Below, piece by piece: positions 56,160-64,000 of a DNA stretch of 64,000 bases. Every line of letters begins with the position of its first letter. Position 1 is the stretch's first letter. The translations under genes were made by a program, and so were the position numbers. The notes under the pieces are model-generated. The model saw nothing but the letters and a program-made list of their open reading frames with translations. It was not told the DNA's origin and did not search any database. Source of the stretch: an uncultured Prevotella sp. (GTDB lineage Bacteria; Bacteroidota; Bacteroidia; Bacteroidales; Bacteroidaceae); NCBI GenBank assembly GCA_946415755.1, contig CAMKTS010000013.1, positions 1 through 64,000 on the forward strand. Direction: 5' to 3'.

Positions 56160-58466
56160 ATGATTACCACAAGCATAAAGAAAGTATTCGCCGGGTGTCT
56201 GGTCTTCTGTGGCATGGCCATCACATTCACCGCCTGCAGCGATGAATTCCTGGCCGAGAAGCGACCCTTCGGCAGCTATGGCGAAAACGACATATACAGC
56301 AACTGGGAGTCGGTGAAGCTGCGCCTCAACTACCTGTACCAAGGCTCACTGCCCGCCTTCCGCGACTACAACGGCGAACCGAATAAAGCCCAAGGCGGCA
56401 ACAACACGGCCACCAACAACGCCCCCGACATCTGGCCCGTCGGACTGCCCGACTTCCTGTCGACCAATGCCGATGAGTTTGCCGGCTATGGCAACAGGGG
56501 ATACGGCTATTACTGCGACCCTGCCACCATCTGGAGTTATACCAACATCCACAAGTTCTTCTACCTAAGTATCAACGACAACCCATGGAAGAAAATGCGC
56601 GAATGCACCGATGTCATTGTCAAAGTGCGCCTGCACGACGGACTGACCGACCTGCAGAGAAACTGGGCAGAGGGACAGGCACGCTTCCTGCGCGCCACGC
56701 GCTACTTCCGCCTGTTCAAGCGCTTCGGCGGTACACCCGTTATTTCAAACCTGCAAAGCACCGTACAGAGCGACACCACTGACCTGCGCGTCAGCCGTCA
56801 GTCGACCCGCGACACCTACGACTTCATCATCAGCGACCTGACAACGGCTGCACAACTGCTGCCCGCACGCTGGGAAGAAGAGGTCAACGACTGGGGCCGT
56901 ATCACCAGCGGTGCCGCCTACGCCCTGGCAGGCTACGTAGCCAACTACTACGCCTCGCCGGTGTTCAACCGTCAGGACGACCAGGCCCGCTGGCAACAGG
57001 CCTACGAGCTGAACACGCTGGCCATCCAGAAGCTGGACGAGGGCCACTTCGGCATGTCTTACGAGGGTGACCCTGGCAACAATGCCTCCAACTGGGCCAA
57101 GATCTGGACCAATATCTATGCCGGTGAATCACAGAAGTCAGAAGCCGTCTATATGGCCATCTGCAACAACACGTCCGGCGATGCCGGCGACCAGTTGTAC
57201 AACTGCACGGAGAACAAGCTGCGCCCCAGCAACTGCGGTGGTGCAGGCGGCATCTCCCCCTCTGCCGAGATGATTGATGCCTTCCCCATGGCCGACGGCA
57301 AGCGCCCCACGGAGGCAGGACAGTACACCTACGACAAGAAACTGTTCTTCCTCAACCGCGACCCGCGCTTCTACCGCACCTTTGCCTTCCCCGGCAGCGA
57401 GTGGCAGTTCAGCGGCAGTATCACCGCCGACCTGGCTGGACAGTGTCCCTACTTCCTCGGCAGCGAGTACAAACTGCATAACTATGCCTGGTACGACACC
57501 GATGACCACTATGCCAACCAGGCTCAGAGCGGCTACTACGGTGACCTGTTGCAGTCTGGCGGTCTGAGCGTCTATGTGCGCAAGAAGTCACAGGACTACG
57601 GTCTCGGCGTAACCCCCATGTACGTCTTTGAGTCTACTGGTGTGAGCGACAAGAAGGCCTTCCAGCGCAACGGCCAGCCGATGGTGGCCATGCGCTATAC
57701 CGAAGTGCTGCTCAACCTGGCCGAGGCTGCCTGCGGTACCAACCGCCTGGGCGAGGCCTACGCCATCCTGCAGCGCATCCGTCAGCGCGTGGGCTATACC
57801 GGCGACTGCGGACTCGACCCCAGCATTCAGGCCGACCGTGCCAAGATGTTTGAGGCCATCCTCTACGAGCGTAAGATTGAACTGGCCTACGAGGGTAAGC
57901 GCTTTGACGACTGCCACCGCTGGATGCTCTTCGACGGTGGTGTCAATCAGGGCGAGATTGGCGGTTCGACGTGGATTCCCTCCGGCTGGAGCGGCAACAC
58001 CTGCGAATACCTTGGCGTGAAACCGCTGAACGACTCCTACACCTACCGTGTGGAGGTTGCCTTTGACCCCGCCTTCTTCAAAGGCAGTTATGAACCCTCC
58101 ACCGACCCCTTTGCCACGCTGGGCATCAACAAGCCTACCGCCGTCAAACTCACGGAGGACTTCACCACCGAGACCAATCCCGACACGGGCGACGTGACCT
58201 ACCACGATGCCCGCGTACAGGCCCTGGCAGAGTTCTACGGCCAGTATCTGGTGCGTAAGGATATCCTCACCCAGACCACGGTAGATACCGAGAGCGGAGC
58301 CATCAGCAAGCCGAAGTGGAGCAACAACTGCTACCTGATGGGACTGAACTCCGGCGACCAGAGTGCCAACCCCAACGTGGCACAGACCCTGGGATGGACC
58401 AGTGCCTTCGGCGGTGAGGGTCGCTTCGACCCGCTGAGCGAAACGCCCGACACCAGTGCCCAATAA
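56160..58466 (+). CDS. SusD/RagB-family outer-membrane glycan-binding lipoprotein
   Basis: Surface lipoprotein that caps SusC and holds oligosaccharides. 768 residues; lipoprotein signal ending FTACSDEFL (Cys about 22). SusD-family features: TPR-like helices and the segments WAEGQARFLRATRYFRLFKRFG (in part), TRDTYDFIISDLTTAAQLLP, GAAYALAGYVANYY, and the C-terminal MRYTEVLLNLAEAACGTNRL with LYERKIELAYEGKRFDDCHRWM. It is longer than the usual 500-650 residues because of inserts in the second half. Starts 30 nt after the susC frame and ends before a terminator. Intact, unlike its partner. Confidence 0.92.
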   Translation: MITTSIKKVFAGCLVFCGMAITFTACSDEFLAEKRPFGSYGENDIYSNWESVKLRLNYLYQGSLPAFRDYNGEPNKAQGGNNTATNNAPDIWPVGLPDFLSTNADEFAGYGNRGYGYYCDPATIWSYTNIHKFFYLSINDNPWKKMRECTDVIVKVRLHDGLTDLQRNWAEGQARFLRATRYFRLFKRFGGTPVISNLQSTVQSDTTDLRVSRQSTRDTYDFIISDLTTAAQLLPARWEEEVNDWGRITSGAAYALAGYVANYYASPVFNRQDDQARWQQAYELNTLAIQKLDEGHFGMSYEGDPGNNASNWAKIWTNIYAGESQKSEAVYMAICNNTSGDAGDQLYNCTENKLRPSNCGGAGGISPSAEMIDAFPMADGKRPTEAGQYTYDKKLFFLNRDPRFYRTFAFPGSEWQFSGSITADLAGQCPYFLGSEYKLHNYAWYDTDDHYANQAQSGYYGDLLQSGGLSVYVRKKSQDYGLGVTPMYVFESTGVSDKKAFQRNGQPMVAMRYTEVLLNLAEAACGTNRLGEAYAILQRIRQRVGYTGDCGLDPSIQADRAKMFEAILYERKIELAYEGKRFDDCHRWMLFDGGVNQGEIGGSTWIPSGWSGNTCEYLGVKPLNDSYTYRVEVAFDPAFFKGSYEPSTDPFATLGINKPTAVKLTEDFTTETNPDTGDVTYHDARVQALAEFYGQYLVRKDILTQTTVDTESGAISKPKWSNNCYLMGLNSGDQSANPNVAQTLGWTSAFGGEGRFDPLSETPDTSAQ

Positions 58467-58516
58467 GTATTGATAACAGTTGCAAGTTTTACATTTTTAA
58501 GACTGTTGTTAAAGCG

Positions 58517-58556
58517 AAGGATGCCCGCGCGTGAGCGTAGGCATCCTTTTCTTCTT
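58517..58556 (+). terminator. Terminator after susD
   Basis: AAGGATGCC pairs with GGCATCCTT around a 14-nt loop, followed by TTCTTCTTT. Lies between susD and the convergent esterase gene. Confidence 0.7.
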
Positions 58557-58589
58557 TGCGGCATATCTTGCTCGTATCTGCAAAATACG

Positions 58590-59768
58590 CTACAGATGTT
58601 TCTTAAAGAAATCGAGTACGCGCTGCTGCGACCGTTTACCACAGCTGTGTGGCATGTCCCACAGCTCAGTTTCAATCTTATCGCCAACGCCTTGACTCTG
58701 CCATGTGTCGTGCATCGTGCGGAAAGCCTTCTCAACGCCTGGCACGGGGAAGAGCTTATCTTGGGAACCGTTGATGAAGAGCATGGGTTTGGGACAGGCG
58801 ATGCTGGCCACGTGCGGATAGTCGAGCCAACGGCGCAGACCTGGGAAACAGTTGGCAAAGCCACCGTTCTCCGTGCGGCTGTACTTGAACCCCATCTGCT
58901 CGTCGGTGGTCACCATCCAACAGACAGAGGCTCCCACCTTGATCCTGTCACTCAGGGCAGCAAGCATCCAGGCACGGTAGGCTCCCATCGACCAGCCTGT
59001 ACAACCGATACGGCTGGCATCCACTTCGGGCATCTGTGCCAAATATTCCGTACCGGCAATGTCGTCGTAGGTCATCCACGCACTGAGGTCGATGCCATAC
59101 ATCATCATATTACCCGCAATCATATCGTAACGGTCGCGCTGGGGACCTTCCTTCTGTCCCCGCTCGCCCCACATGGGTGCATCGGCAGAGAACACCACGT
59201 AGCCGTTCTGTGCCAGATAGTCGCCAAAGAACTGACCCTCGTAGCCCGCCGACCATGCCTCGGCATCCTTGATGACGGTAGAGTCCTCGCAAGCCAGCGG
59301 GCGTATCATCTTCTCCTTGCCGATAAACAGGTGTGCGCCGTGGTCGTGCAGGGCATTGACGGCAGGGAAGGGACCCTTGCCGTCGGGTATCAGCACGTAG
59401 GCTGGAACGGTGTAGTAGCGCGACAGGCGTATCTCGATCTTGCGCGCCCTGTAGCCGTCGCGCTGCTCCTCATAGAGTACCTTCACGTCGTAGCCGTCGG
59501 CAGGTGCCGGGGGCGGTGTCAGCATGCAGTCGAACACCTTCTGGCGGGCCACACGTTTCCACTGGTCAAAATCCTTGATGTCGCTATGGCCCCATGCCAA
59601 GGGATAGGTGAGGTCGGCAATCAGCGAGTCGGCATAGACGGGCAGGTTGCGCATAAACTCATATTTCTCACGTCCCTGCTGGGAACTTTTCTTCTTCTGT
59701 GCATAAGCCGTACAAGGTATCATTATTGCGGCCAGAAGCATGCATAGCTGGTATTTGTTGTTACTCAT
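58590..59768 (-). CDS. Secreted alpha/beta-hydrolase, probable carbohydrate acetylesterase
   Basis: 392 residues: signal peptide 1-23 (MSNNKYQLCMLLAAIMIPCT, ending AYAQ), then a dienelactone-hydrolase/acetylxylan-esterase-like fold. The nucleophile motif is GCTGWSMGAYRAW (Ser about 261), the acid is in INGSQDKLFPV (Asp about 333), and the His is in DMPHSCGKRSQ (about 370). Oxyanion region HDHGAHLFIG. By fold and context it most likely removes acetyl groups from pectin or another plant glycan, but substrate is not readable from sequence. It lies 48 nt downstream of the DUF1593-type gene on the same strand. Confidence 0.82.
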   Translation of the reverse strand: MSNNKYQLCMLLAAIMIPCTAYAQKKKSSQQGREKYEFMRNLPVYADSLIADLTYPLAWGHSDIKDFDQWKRVARQKVFDCMLTPPPAPADGYDVKVLYEEQRDGYRARKIEIRLSRYYTVPAYVLIPDGKGPFPAVNALHDHGAHLFIGKEKMIRPLACEDSTVIKDAEAWSAGYEGQFFGDYLAQNGYVVFSADAPMWGERGQKEGPQRDRYDMIAGNMMMYGIDLSAWMTYDDIAGTEYLAQMPEVDASRIGCTGWSMGAYRAWMLAALSDRIKVGASVCWMVTTDEQMGFKYSRTENGGFANCFPGLRRWLDYPHVASIACPKPMLFINGSQDKLFPVPGVEKAFRTMHDTWQSQGVGDKIETELWDMPHSCGKRSQQRVLDFFKKHL

Positions 59769-59816
59769 TTGTGTAAGCGATGTATTGTTGCTTTTTCCTT
59801 TTTTACCTTTTTCTAT

Positions 59817-62456
59817 TTACTTCAGCCACGACCAGCGCAGCGCCCAATCCTTCATAATTTCCTCACGAACCTTGAGCTGCGTATTGGCTCCGGCACAGTT
59901 GTGCCAGAAGTCGGCAGGAGCATAGCTATCCGTGTACCACAGGTTGCCCACCAGCAGGTCAGTAGTCTTGGGACCCCTGTTCCAAGTATTCTCAACGGTA
60001 ATCTGTCCCTGGATGGGTTTGAATCCCTTGATGGTAGAGGTGATGGTATAGTCGAGCGTACCGGTATAGTAGGTGCTGTGGCGCAACACATAGAGGCCAT
60101 TGCCCTTGTAGTAGCCCTTCCACTGCTGCTTGCGGATGTCGAGCGTAATACAGGCCGAGTCGACGGCAATGTCCTTGCGGTTAGGCCCCTTCAGCTGCCA
60201 CTCGATGATGCCGCATATCTGGGCGGTGTCCTGTGCGGTGGTAGCACCATGGAACACGGAGCGCGGTGTGCGATTGGTCTTGACGAAGCGGCCTGCCCAC
60301 GACTGCTGCTCAGGATTGCTGGGATTGCCGTTCATCACATAGAGCAGTGAGGGGGTATCGCCCAGCTTGGGATTGCCCTTATAGTAGGCGGCAAAGTCGC
60401 GTCCCAGATGTCCGGCATCCTTGATGTGGTGCTCGAAGAAACCGACATTCCACTCGTCCTTGTTCTTCGAATCGTAGATGAATCCGCGGTAAGTAGTATT
60501 GTTCTCTATCATCCACAGGTTGGGGAAGTGCTCAATGATATAGCAGTAGGCATTGACACCCCACTTCTTGTTGGGACCGCCAATCCAGTGGACACGCAGT
60601 TTGGGGGCGATATCAGGAGCATCGTGCAGGGCTTGGGCCACATCCTCCAGACAGCCCCATACCAATACGTACAGGGGACGGTCGTCTTGCTTGCGAGCCT
60701 GCTGCACAATCCACTGAGAACCCTCGGTCGGCTCGCCCCATCCACAGGCAGGAGCCTCGCTCATACGACCCTGCTTGACCAGCGGGCGCAGCTGCTGGGG
60801 AGTCATCAGTCCGCTGACATGTCGGCTCAATTGGGGCAGGTCTTTCTCATAGACATCTATCATGCGGCAAATTTCGCCTTTGTGTCCGTCGCCGAAGGAG
60901 GGCGACGACACCAGTCCTTCCAGGTCGATCTCGTTGCTGTACATCAGCAGATGAGCTACCGACTGGTTGTCATCAGGATCGGTACCACCAATGTCACTGC
61001 TGATGATGACGCGCGGTTTACGGGGCTTGACGGTGACGATATAGCGTGCATACGATGTCAGACGGGGAGCCGTCATGTCGTAGGCCTCCAGAATGACGTG
61101 GATGGTCTGGGGCTCAGTGACCTCTGGAGCCACAAACCACGTCTGCGCGTCGCGTTCATTGAAGTACATCAAATCGACGTTGTCCTTGTAGGTTCCCGAG
61201 GGGTATTGATACCACGCCACCCGCCAAGGGGTGTTGTATTTCTCAGGATTGGCCTCTACCTGCTGGCGGGTGATGCCTTTCTGTGCCCACATCTCGCCAC
61301 GTGTCTTCCACAGCGCATCGATGTCTATGGGGTCTGGGTCGCTGACCAAGGCACTCAGACGCACGGTATCGCCACTATGCACCGTCAGGTCAAGCCCCTG
61401 CGGCACCTGGATGACGGGCTTGTGGTTGGCCTGATTGTATTGGGGCGATACGCACCATTGCAGTCGGGCCTGGAAGTCGTGCATGGCAGGTTCTATCCAT
61501 TCGCGCAACTGTCCGAAGCCGGTGTCGCGGTAGACACGTGAACATTGAACATTGAACATTGAACATTGAACATTGTAGAACCGACCGCCCCAGCCGCCGT
61601 AGGTGGGGTCTTCATAGCTGCGCAGACCATTGTCAAACGAATAGAGGAAGGCTGGGGTGTCGCCCTCGCTGATATAAGGCTGGGTATACAAGAGTCCCAA
61701 AGGGTTACGCTTGTCATGCAGATATCGCTTTACGAAGTCTGTCGTGTTCGTCATCGTGCCGTAGTCCCAGCTACCGCTGAAGTGGTGGTTCAGCAGGATG
61801 GTCACCAACGGATGCTCACGCTCGATATACGGTCCGCCGGCATCCTGATACCAGATGCAGTAAAGCACCGCCTTCGAGACCGCCCGTTCATAATCATTCG
61901 GATACTGGGCCTTCAGCTTCTGGAAAGCCTTGGCTGCCGTATTCGTACCACCCCAGCACTGGATGAAAACGGGACGAGGATCCTGCTCCAGCAGTACTTC
62001 GACGATGCGGTCAGAGCCAGGGGTGTCAGCCCATCCCGCAGGGTCTACCTTGGGGGTAGCTCCCGGCAGCAGCTGCTTACACTCCTTACCACTCAGCACC
62101 ACGTGCGACGGGTCTTCGTCGCCCACATAGACTCGTTGTCGCAGATAGTCGGGAGTAGGATAATTGGCATCGTGGACTTTCAGGTTCGGATACACCTTTG
62201 CGTAGGCATCCAACTGCTTCTGCAGCCACGGTTCATGGCTCCAGCCTTTCTTTTGGAAACAGGAATTGGTCTGGATGATGCCGTCTACCTGCATGTCGTT
62301 GGTATAAAGCAGGAAGTGTACCATCGAACAACGGTCGTCCGTTTCGGCATCGGTCAGCACGATGACTCGTGGCTTTTTCCCATCGTTTGGCGACAACTGG
62401 GCATGGCAGTGCTGCCAGCCCAGGAATGCCATAAACAGGATAATAATCTTTTTCAT
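59817..62456 (-). CDS. Double DUF1593 / nucleoside-hydrolase-like secreted protein
   Basis: 879 residues: signal peptide (MKKIIILFMAFLGWQHCHAQ), then two nucleoside-hydrolase-like halves. The first (about 25-350) begins RVIVLTDAETDDRCSMVHFL, with Glu where the second has Gly-Thr; an Ig-like domain (about 355-470) follows. The second (about 478-775) begins RVIISSDIGGTDPDDNQSVA, the classical calcium-binding Asp cluster. An all-beta end domain closes the chain. DUF1593 proteins are frequent in plant-polysaccharide loci, some described as cellulose- or sugar-binding; activity is not settled. A run of five GAACATT heptamers (61540-61574) is read in frame as [12 protein letters not shown] at about residues 294-306. 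Between the lyase (20 nt) and the esterase (48 nt) in a leftward operon. Confidence 0.82.
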   Translation of the reverse strand: MKKIIILFMAFLGWQHCHAQLSPNDGKKPRVIVLTDAETDDRCSMVHFLLYTNDMQVDGIIQTNSCFQKKGWSHEPWLQKQLDAYAKVYPNLKVHDANYPTPDYLRQRVYVGDEDPSHVVLSGKECKQLLPGATPKVDPAGWADTPGSDRIVEVLLEQDPRPVFIQCWGGTNTAAKAFQKLKAQYPNDYERAVSKAVLYCIWYQDAGGPYIEREHPLVTILLNHHFSGSWDYGTMTNTTDFVKRYLHDKRNPLGLLYTQPYISEGDTPAFLYSFDNGLRSYEDPTYGGWGGRFYNVQCSMFNVQCSRVYRDTGFGQLREWIEPAMHDFQARLQWCVSPQYNQANHKPVIQVPQGLDLTVHSGDTVRLSALVSDPDPIDIDALWKTRGEMWAQKGITRQQVEANPEKYNTPWRVAWYQYPSGTYKDNVDLMYFNERDAQTWFVAPEVTEPQTIHVILEAYDMTAPRLTSYARYIVTVKPRKPRVIISSDIGGTDPDDNQSVAHLLMYSNEIDLEGLVSSPSFGDGHKGEICRMIDVYEKDLPQLSRHVSGLMTPQQLRPLVKQGRMSEAPACGWGEPTEGSQWIVQQARKQDDRPLYVLVWGCLEDVAQALHDAPDIAPKLRVHWIGGPNKKWGVNAYCYIIEHFPNLWMIENNTTYRGFIYDSKNKDEWNVGFFEHHIKDAGHLGRDFAAYYKGNPKLGDTPSLLYVMNGNPSNPEQQSWAGRFVKTNRTPRSVFHGATTAQDTAQICGIIEWQLKGPNRKDIAVDSACITLDIRKQQWKGYYKGNGLYVLRHSTYYTGTLDYTITSTIKGFKPIQGQITVENTWNRGPKTTDLLVGNLWYTDSYAPADFWHNCAGANTQLKVREEIMKDWALRWSWLK
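61540..61574 (-). repeat. Heptamer repeat inside the DUF1593-type gene
   Basis: Five exact GAACATT units (AATGTTC on the coding strand), the same heptamer and same reading frame as in cysS (14176-14219). Confidence 0.85.
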
Positions 62457-62476
62457 ATCTTTGCTTCGTCGTTTGT

Positions 62477-64000
62477 TTACTTCAGGATTTGGCCCTGTGC
62501 GTTATACTGCACATTGTTCTTAAGAATGACAAGACACCCATTGCGCAAGAACTTGTAGGGTTTCTCAGCCTTATCACTGCTGAAGACACTGATACCTGTC
62601 GAACCGGTATCCGCCACCCGGATGTACATGTCGTAGATACGTATCTCACCACTGGAGTTGTTGTTCAGCAGCTCGATACTGCGTACTTTCGTGCCGTCGG
62701 TGATACCAGCCTGCTCCAGCACGTTCCAGTTGCAGTAGGTGCCCTTGTCCTGCTTGGAGATGTTGACGTTGTTGGTGGTGCCGTCGGCCAGTGTGTAGTT
62801 GATACGGAAGGTACGCCCTCCGGTAAAGTGCAGGTTGACGAGCAGTTGGGTGGTACCGTCTTTCAGGTTCCACCTGATGCCGCCGCCACTTCGCCCCATG
62901 ACAAATGCTCCGATGGTGCAGCCACCAGGTATGACACCGTCTTTCTCTGTATAGGTAGGACTGATGTACGACGGACGGCTGCTGTCTGTACCCTGTACTG
63001 CCTCGACGACCCCCATCAGGTCTTCGGGCAGTGCATCGGCCTCGTCCTGGAAGTGATACCAGTCGCCAGTCAGCACACGGAAGGGGATGACGAGCGTGAT
63101 GATACCTGTCGTACTGACGGGCTTTACACCCTTTTCTGCATCACCGGAGACGGTGATCTTGAAGGTGCCGCCAGAGGTGGGCGTGCCACTGATGGTCACT
63201 GTTCGCTCGCTGGTGGTGTAGCCCAGACCGTCGGGTAAGTCCTCCACCTTGACCGTGGTGCCTGCCTCGCTCCATTCATAGACGATATCCTCGATGGGCT
63301 GGCCCTGGACTATCTCCTGCATGGAGTTGGCCGTTGTGCAGGTGAGCACAATCTTCTCGGGAATGGTAAACTCTGTCGGCACTCCGTCCAGCTCGTAGGC
63401 TCCGAAGTCGGGGGCAGCATCGTTATAGGGGATGTAGAGGTCGTCGGCAGTGATATACTCCAGTCCGGCACTGGAGCATTCGGCCTCGGTCATCTTTCGT
63501 GTCGGGGTATAGCCGACGATGGGCGTACCCAAGTCTTTCATGACGCTGCCGGGCTTCAGCCGTGCAAAGTTATTATCGGGCAGTGAGCCGTCGGCCTCAC
63601 GGGGGGCCATAAAGTCTGCAACAGTCAGCGAGAGGAACTCGCCGGAGTAGTCGTTGGTAAAGGGCTTGCTGCCGTTGGCCGCCTTCTGTCCCTCCTTGTA
63701 GGGGTTGCATCCGTCGAGAGTAGTCCAGGAGTTGTAGTCGGTGTCGGGCAACTGCGAGCCACTCTTGTCCTCCGACAGGAACTCGTGATTCTGCTTCACA
63801 GCTCCCCAGCCTATGCTGTTGCGGATGGTCATGCCGCCATACTTGAACAGCGTGGGGAAGCGGTAGTTGAACTCATTGCCCCAGGCCGCGCAGTTGATGA
63901 CGTACATGCCCTCGTAGGCATTGTTCTGGTCGAAACCCTTGTGCAGGTTCTCGAAGGCCACGCAGTTGGTGATGACATGCGCACCCACCGACTGATCGAA
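62477..64000 (-). CDS. Pectate lyase-like protein (PL9-type beta-helix), 3' part
   Basis: The frame is open through the right edge of the window, so start, signal peptide and much of the beta-helix are missing. The visible 508 codons begin FDQSVGAHVITNCVAFENLH with GFDQNNAYEGMYVINCAAWG and MTIRNSIGWGAV: parallel beta-helix coils like those of PL9 endo-polygalacturonate lyases. Then come a linker ending DFGAYELDG, an Ig-like domain (about residues 215-310 of the visible part), a jelly-roll-like region, and a tail reading KFLRNGCLVILKNN then YNAQGQILK. This differs from the NGKK tails but is also a known Bacteroidales C-terminal type. Head of the leftward operon with the DUF1593-type and esterase genes. 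Family call is moderate because the active-site region is outside. Confidence 0.75.
   Translation of the reverse strand, partial: FDQSVGAHVITNCVAFENLHKGFDQNNAYEGMYVINCAAWGNEFNYRFPTLFKYGGMTIRNSIGWGAVKQNHEFLSEDKSGSQLPDTDYNSWTTLDGCNPYKEGQKAANGSKPFTNDYSGEFLSLTVADFMAPREADGSLPDNNFARLKPGSVMKDLGTPIVGYTPTRKMTEAECSSAGLEYITADDLYIPYNDAAPDFGAYELDGVPTEFTIPEKIVLTCTTANSMQEIVQGQPIEDIVYEWSEAGTTVKVEDLPDGLGYTTSERTVTISGTPTSGGTFKITVSGDAEKGVKPVSTTGIITLVIPFRVLTGDWYHFQDEADALPEDLMGVVEAVQGTDSSRPSYISPTYTEKDGVIPGGCTIGAFVMGRSGGGIRWNLKDGTTQLLVNLHFTGGRTFRINYTLADGTTNNVNISKQDKGTYCNWNVLEQAGITDGTKVRSIELLNNNSSGEIRIYDMYIRVADTGSTGISVFSSDKAEKPYKFLRNGCLVILKNNVQYNAQGQILK

Overview
The window looks like a chromosomal segment of a gut or rumen Prevotella-type bacterium (Bacteroidales). 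Four things point there. Promoters carry the Bacteroidetes pattern TTTG, about 19-20 nt, then TAnnTTTG. There is a SusC/SusD pair and two membrane-anchored hybrid AraC regulators. Several secreted proteins end in the Prevotella-style tail 'NLSGQRV...GxYIVNGKKVxxK'. The gene order tRNA-Thr/Tyr/Gly/Thr-tuf-tRNA-Trp-secE-nusG-rplKAJL-rpoBC is the usual Bacteroidetes arrangement.

Layout. (1) 0-12.7 kb, plant-polysaccharide island A. Leftward: a large CE8 pectin methylesterase, a CBM-like binding protein, two ~50-60 aa small proteins and a GH95 glycosidase. Rightward between them: a propeller/Y_Y_Y/TM/AraC regulator. The far left holds a fossil of the 3' end of a third such regulator and the edge of a possible HTH gene. 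(2) 12.8-19.9 kb, an apparent rightward operon: cysS, a GH127/GH146-type beta-L-arabinofuranosidase, an M6 protease with a dockerin, and a GNAT protein. (3) 19.8-24.0 kb, leftward housekeeping: ispG, purE, a PAP2-like membrane protein, rpoN. (4) 24.1-38.9 kb, the transcription/translation block: rpoC, rpoB, rplL, rplJ, rplA, rplK, nusG, secE, tRNA-Trp, tuf, four tRNAs, hpf, xerC-like, rpsU. (5) 39.2-46.9 kb, cell-surface genes: a membrane protein, a 773-aa T9SS-like surface protein, two BspA-like leucine-rich proteins and another small protein. (6) 46.9-47.35 kb, a gene-free stretch packed with palindromes. (7) 47.35-50 kb, Xaa-Pro aminopeptidase and a hemolysin III-type membrane protein. (8) 50-64 kb, pectin island B: a second AraC-type regulator, a SusC gene that has lost its N-terminal quarter and its frame, SusD, and leftward an alpha/beta-hydrolase esterase, a double DUF1593-type protein and the 3' part of a PL9-like pectate lyase.

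How it fits together. CE8, PL9-like lyase, arabinofuranosidase, GH95 and esterase activities suit pectin, with GH95 and the arabinofuranosidase acting on side chains. SusCD would be the uptake pair. The two regulators sense glycan breakdown products in the periplasm and carry their DNA-binding domain on the same chain, with no kinase or receiver between. A shared box (TTTTTTCCACCA and relatives) sits upstream of the regulators, SusC, CE8 and GH95.

Most interesting leads. First, a repeated pairing of a large secreted protein with an 'NGKK' C-terminal tail and, 13-19 nt downstream, a tiny 'KKxYxxP...L(L/M)x(A/G)S' protein. It is seen three times, with no recognised function. Second, two consecutive stem-loop units at 47.1-47.33 kb that share flanking boxes and a 9-nt period but not sequence. 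Third, families of 7-, 8- and 9-nt tandem repeats between essential genes, one of which has been absorbed in the same frame into both cysS and the DUF1593 gene. All functional calls rest on motif recognition by eye; no database search was run.
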